Part shown: positions 61,236 to 64,000 of the stretch, one piece after another
How positions within the stretch are numbered: position 1 is the stretch's first letter
How the letters are laid out: each line of letters opens with the position of its first letter
Assembly (NCBI RefSeq): GCF_000702305.1
Contig: NZ_JNLC01000001.1
Location: 164,014-228,013, forward strand
DNA from: Allobosea sp. 117
GTDB lineage: Bacteria; Pseudomonadota; Alphaproteobacteria; Rhizobiales; Xanthobacteraceae
Direction of reading: 5' to 3'
DNA: 64,000 bases
Translations under genes and position numbers: made by a program
Notes under the pieces: model-generated
The model's database searches: none
Told to the model about the DNA's origin: nothing
The model's input: the letters and a program-made list of their open reading frames with translations, nothing else

Positions 61236-63214
61236 CAGAAGGCCTGCCCCAGGCTGACATAGATGCCGTAGTCGCCATCGTCCGGCCCGGGGTTCAGCGG
61301 CACGGCGAAGTCGATGCGCAGCGGGCCGATGGCGGTGTAGTAGCGCAGCCCGATGCCGGCCGAATATTTCATGTCGCCGAAGTCCGGCACCTCGTCGGCG
61401 AAGGCCGAGCCCATGTCGAAGAAGGGTACCACGCCGATGGTGTCGGTGATCTTGATGCGCAGCTCGGCCGAGGCCTCGAAATAGGAGAGGCCGCCGATGA
61501 TGTCGCCGTCGGCGTTGCGCGGGCTGGCGGACTGGTAGTCATAGCCGCGCAGCGAGCCGCCGCCGCCGACATAGAAGCGCCGCTGCGGCGGCACGTCGTA
61601 GAGCGTCGCGCCCATGATGCTGCCGCCGGCGACCCGGCCGGCGAGGATGTAGCGTCTGTCCTCGTCCAGCGCGTAATAGGTGGCGAAGGTGCCCTTCACC
61701 ATCACCGGGCCGGCGCCGCTGTCGCCGAGATAGGCGAAGGGCTCGACGGTGGCGCTGGCGCGGATGCCGCGCGAGGGATCGAGCGGGCTGTCGGTGGTGT
61801 CGTAGGAGAGGTCGACCGGGATGCCGGCGACGAAATAGTCGCCCTTGCGGTCGGCGTCCTCGACCTCCGACTGCTCCAGATCGAGGCTGACCTGCATGGA
61901 GAGCGTGTCGTCGAAGCGGTGGCGCACGCCGATCAGCCCGATGACGCCCTCGCGCACATAGGCGTTGGTCACCTCGCGCAGCACCGCGGCGTTGGCGATG
62001 AGGTCGTCCTGCGCGGTGTAGATGCCGGGTTTCACGAAGCTGGCGGCGAGCTTGTAGCCGAACGGATCGGCGTCCGGCACCGCCTCAGATTTCTCGCCGA
62101 ACCAGGAGACGGTGGCGTCGAGGCGCAGCGTCTCGCCGCCGCCGAACAGGTTGCGGTGGCCCCAATAGCCGTTGATCGAGGAGCCGTCGGTGCTCGAATA
62201 TTTCGCCGAGAAGCCGACATAGCGCGGCTCGCGCAGCGTCACCTCGATGGCGACTGGGAGCCGGCCCTGCGGGTCGAGGCGCTCGCCCTCGCGGATGCGC
62301 ACGCTGGCGATGGCCTGGTAGGTGAGCAGGCGCTTGCGCAGGCGGTTCAGGACATCGGGCGAATAGGGGGTGCCCGGCGGGATAGCGATGCGTTCCTCGA
62401 TGAAGCCGGGGGTGAGAAAGTCGGCGCCGGAGACGGTAAAGGTGCCGAAGGTGGCGTAGGGGCCGGAATCGACGGCGAGCGTCACGTTCAGCCGCTTGGT
62501 CGCGTGGTCGGCCACCACGTCCTTCGAGGCGATGTGCGCGAAGGGATGGCCGCGCTCGCGCCAGAAATCGACCAGTATCGATTCGGCGCGCACCACGTCG
62601 TCGGCGAGCGCCGGCTCGCCCGGCTCGAGGCGCAGCGCGCGCAGGCTCGGCGCCTCAGTGAAGGGGCGGCGGGTGCGCGCGTCGATCAGGCGGACCTCGC
62701 CGAAGACGAAGGGCGGGCCGGGATCGACGTCGACCCGCACCGGCACCGGGCCGCGCTTGCGCGACGCTTCTACGATATCGAAGATGTTCGGCGCGTCCGG
62801 CGCGTTGCCGGCGATGGTCATGCGGATGTTGCCGGCATAGCGGCCCTGGCCGTAGAGCGCGGCGGTGATGCGCTCATAGTCCGACAGTGCGCGGCGGATC
62901 AGCCCGGCGGCGCCGGAGGGCGGGCGGTCCTTCAGGCTCTCCAGATTGGAGGCGTCGGTGACGGCGTTGCGCAGGGTGCGGTCGGCGCCCTTCACCTCGA
63001 TGGCGAGGGTGTAGGGCGTCGGGTCGATGAGCGGGGTGTCGTCGCTCGCGCGGTTCGGGTTGAAGAGATCGGCTATGGAGCTGAAGAAGTTGCGCTCTTT
63101 GGGCGCCGTGGGCTCCTGGGCACCAGCAGGGGCGCCGCCGAGCAGCAGCGCGGCAGAGGCGAGGAACATGGCACGCAAGTGAGCCCGATCATTTTGTGCG
63201 AACGACGCCACCAC
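61235..63214 (-). CDS. tamA: TamA-like outer-membrane BamA-family protein
   Basis: A protein of up to 659 residues with an N-terminal signal (MFLASAALLLGGAPAGAQ), about three POTRA domains and a C-terminal 16-stranded barrel. The barrel shows DTTDSPLDPSRGIRASATVE and GGSLRGYDYQSASPRN, the Omp85 family motifs, and ends in VSLGQAF with a terminal phenylalanine. It forms the outer-membrane part of the TAM complex with the next gene's product. A GTG at 63214 with GCAGGGG upstream is used; an ATG at 63169 directly before the signal peptide is an alternative. Confidence 0.93.
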   Translation of the reverse strand: MVASFAQNDRAHLRAMFLASAALLLGGAPAGAQEPTAPKERNFFSSIADLFNPNRASDDTPLIDPTPYTLAIEVKGADRTLRNAVTDASNLESLKDRPPSGAAGLIRRALSDYERITAALYGQGRYAGNIRMTIAGNAPDAPNIFDIVEASRKRGPVPVRVDVDPGPPFVFGEVRLIDARTRRPFTEAPSLRALRLEPGEPALADDVVRAESILVDFWRERGHPFAHIASKDVVADHATKRLNVTLAVDSGPYATFGTFTVSGADFLTPGFIEERIAIPPGTPYSPDVLNRLRKRLLTYQAIASVRIREGERLDPQGRLPVAIEVTLREPRYVGFSAKYSSTDGSSINGYWGHRNLFGGGETLRLDATVSWFGEKSEAVPDADPFGYKLAASFVKPGIYTAQDDLIANAAVLREVTNAYVREGVIGLIGVRHRFDDTLSMQVSLDLEQSEVEDADRKGDYFVAGIPVDLSYDTTDSPLDPSRGIRASATVEPFAYLGDSGAGPVMVKGTFATYYALDEDRRYILAGRVAGGSIMGATLYDVPPQRRFYVGGGGSLRGYDYQSASPRNADGDIIGGLSYFEASAELRIKITDTIGVVPFFDMGSAFADEVPDFGDMKYSAGIGLRYYTAIGPLRIDFAVPLNPGPDDGDYGIYVSLGQAF

Positions 63215-63373
63215 CCCTGCTCGGCACCAAAGACAGCCTTCCGCGAGTAAGGCGGAAATGCGGTCTTATTGAGAACGCCCCGATCAAACAAGATCGGATG
63301 CATTCATACCAATTGAGGTAAATTTGAACTTAATTGCCCGGAGGCGCGCTTAATCTGTTGGTGCCGCTGGCTT

Positions 63374-64000
63374 TTACACGTGCCGCGTCCAGGATACGAA
63401 CAGACGCTCGACGAGGCGCACGCCGCATTCGAGCGCGAAGGCGACGCCGGCGATGACGAGGATGCCGGCGACCACCACGTCGGTGGCGAGGAAATTGGCC
63501 GCCGACTGGATCATGAAGCCGACGCCGCGCGTCGCGGCCACCAGCTCGGCGGCGACCAGCGTCGACCAGCCGGCGCCGAGCGCGATGCGCGTGCCGGTGA
63601 GGATCGAGGGCAGGGTGGAGGGCAGCACCACGAGGCGTAGCACCTGCGCGCGGGTCGCGCCCAGCGCGCGGGCGACGTTGAGGCGGTTCGGCTCGACGTT
63701 CCGCGCCCCGGCGGCGGTGGCGATGATGATCGGCGGCAGCATGGCGAGGCCGATCACCAGCACCTTGGCGGTCTCGCCGATGCCGGCCCAGATGATGACG
63801 AGCGGCAGATAGGCGAGCGGCGGGATCGGCCGCAGGAACTCGACGATGGGGTCGAGGATGCCGCGTCCCACCGTCGAGAGGCCGATGGCGAGCCCCGCCG
63901 GGACGCCGATGGCGATGGCGGCGATCAAAGCGAGGAAGACGCGCAGCAGGCTGGCGCCGAGATGCTGGGCGAGGGTGGCGTCGACGAAGCCTTCGGTCGC
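63374..64000 (-). CDS. TauC/SsuC-type ABC transporter permease, 5' end beyond window
   Basis: About 208 C-terminal residues are visible; the gene continues past the right edge. The reading frame is open through the end of the window (QHLGASLLRVFLALIAAIAI), so a TTG near 63928 is not the start. It contains RPIPPLAYLPLVIIWAGIGE and the EAA-type loop NVARALGATRAQVLRLVVLP, followed by TGTRIALGAGWSTLVAAELV, which is characteristic of taurine/sulfonate/nitrate-type permeases. It most resembles TauC as I recall it. The binding protein and ATPase must lie outside the window. Confidence 0.9.
   Translation of the reverse strand, partial: ATEGFVDATLAQHLGASLLRVFLALIAAIAIGVPAGLAIGLSTVGRGILDPIVEFLRPIPPLAYLPLVIIWAGIGETAKVLVIGLAMLPPIIIATAAGARNVEPNRLNVARALGATRAQVLRLVVLPSTLPSILTGTRIALGAGWSTLVAAELVAATRGVGFMIQSAANFLATDVVVAGILVIAGVAFALECGVRLVERLFVSWTRHV

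Overview
The window looks like the chromosome of a high-GC alphaproteobacterium, most likely of the Hyphomicrobiales (rhizobial order). The reasons are the GC-rich third codon positions, the glycerol ABC-transporter operon of the type described in Rhizobium leguminosarum, the many ABC uptake systems, and short palindromic intergenic elements of the kind common in that order. A Xanthobacteraceae-like host is a guess. I see no rRNA, tRNA, transposase, integrase, phage gene or CRISPR array. Almost every base is in or next to a gene, and most genes have long antisense open frames that I treat as GC artefacts.

Layout. (1) 1-11673: a surface-glycan or glycosylation locus. It holds a polytopic membrane protein cut by the left edge, a 1268-codon glycosyltransferase with WbsX, GT4 and GT2 parts, a DegT-type sugar aminotransferase, a GT2 enzyme with a coiled-coil N-terminus, a 489-residue protein of unknown function, and a GT2-GT4 fusion translationally coupled to it. 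(2) 11923-15591: a GntR regulator followed by a polar amino-acid ABC importer (binding protein, two permeases, ATPase), with a near-palindromic operator just before the regulator. (3) 15598-17542: a GlxA-type regulator divergent from an alpha/beta hydrolase. (4) 17697-34988: a catabolic region of twelve to thirteen genes. It contains a uronate-dehydrogenase-like protein, a SelA-like PLP enzyme, a D-serine-dehydratase-like PLP enzyme, RidA, a flavin/Fe-S oxidoreductase, an RraA-type aldolase, a family-5 ABC importer, an SMP-30 lactonase, a second GntR regulator, a DapA-family lyase and an amidohydrolase of the sugar-lactonase type. Variants of one palindrome (TTGTC-N-GACAA) recur in its promoters, so I infer one regulon for an undescribed nitrogen-containing sugar-acid or opine-like substrate. 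(5) 35424-44877: the glycerol operon glpD-S-T-P-Q-U-V-K, without glpR. (6) 44946-50354: a CHASE4-GGDEF-EAL protein, an agmatinase-family ureohydrolase, and an MFS exporter divergent from a TetR regulator with three operators. (7) 50368-63214: envelope genes (beta-barrel protein, GLG1-like Cys-rich protein with OmpA, SLC13-type transporter, TamA-TamB) plus a transglutaminase-like protein and glutaminase. (8) 63374-64000: a TauC/SsuC-type ABC permease cut by the right edge.

The most interesting points are the GntR-linked catabolic region, the Lys-to-Met change at the catalytic site of its uronate-dehydrogenase-like enzyme, the predicted one-canonical, one-degenerate ATP-site pairing of GlpS and GlpT, the three-enzyme glycosyltransferase, and a palindromic element inserted inside the glp operon. 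All functions are read from motifs and remembered family features; no database search was possible.
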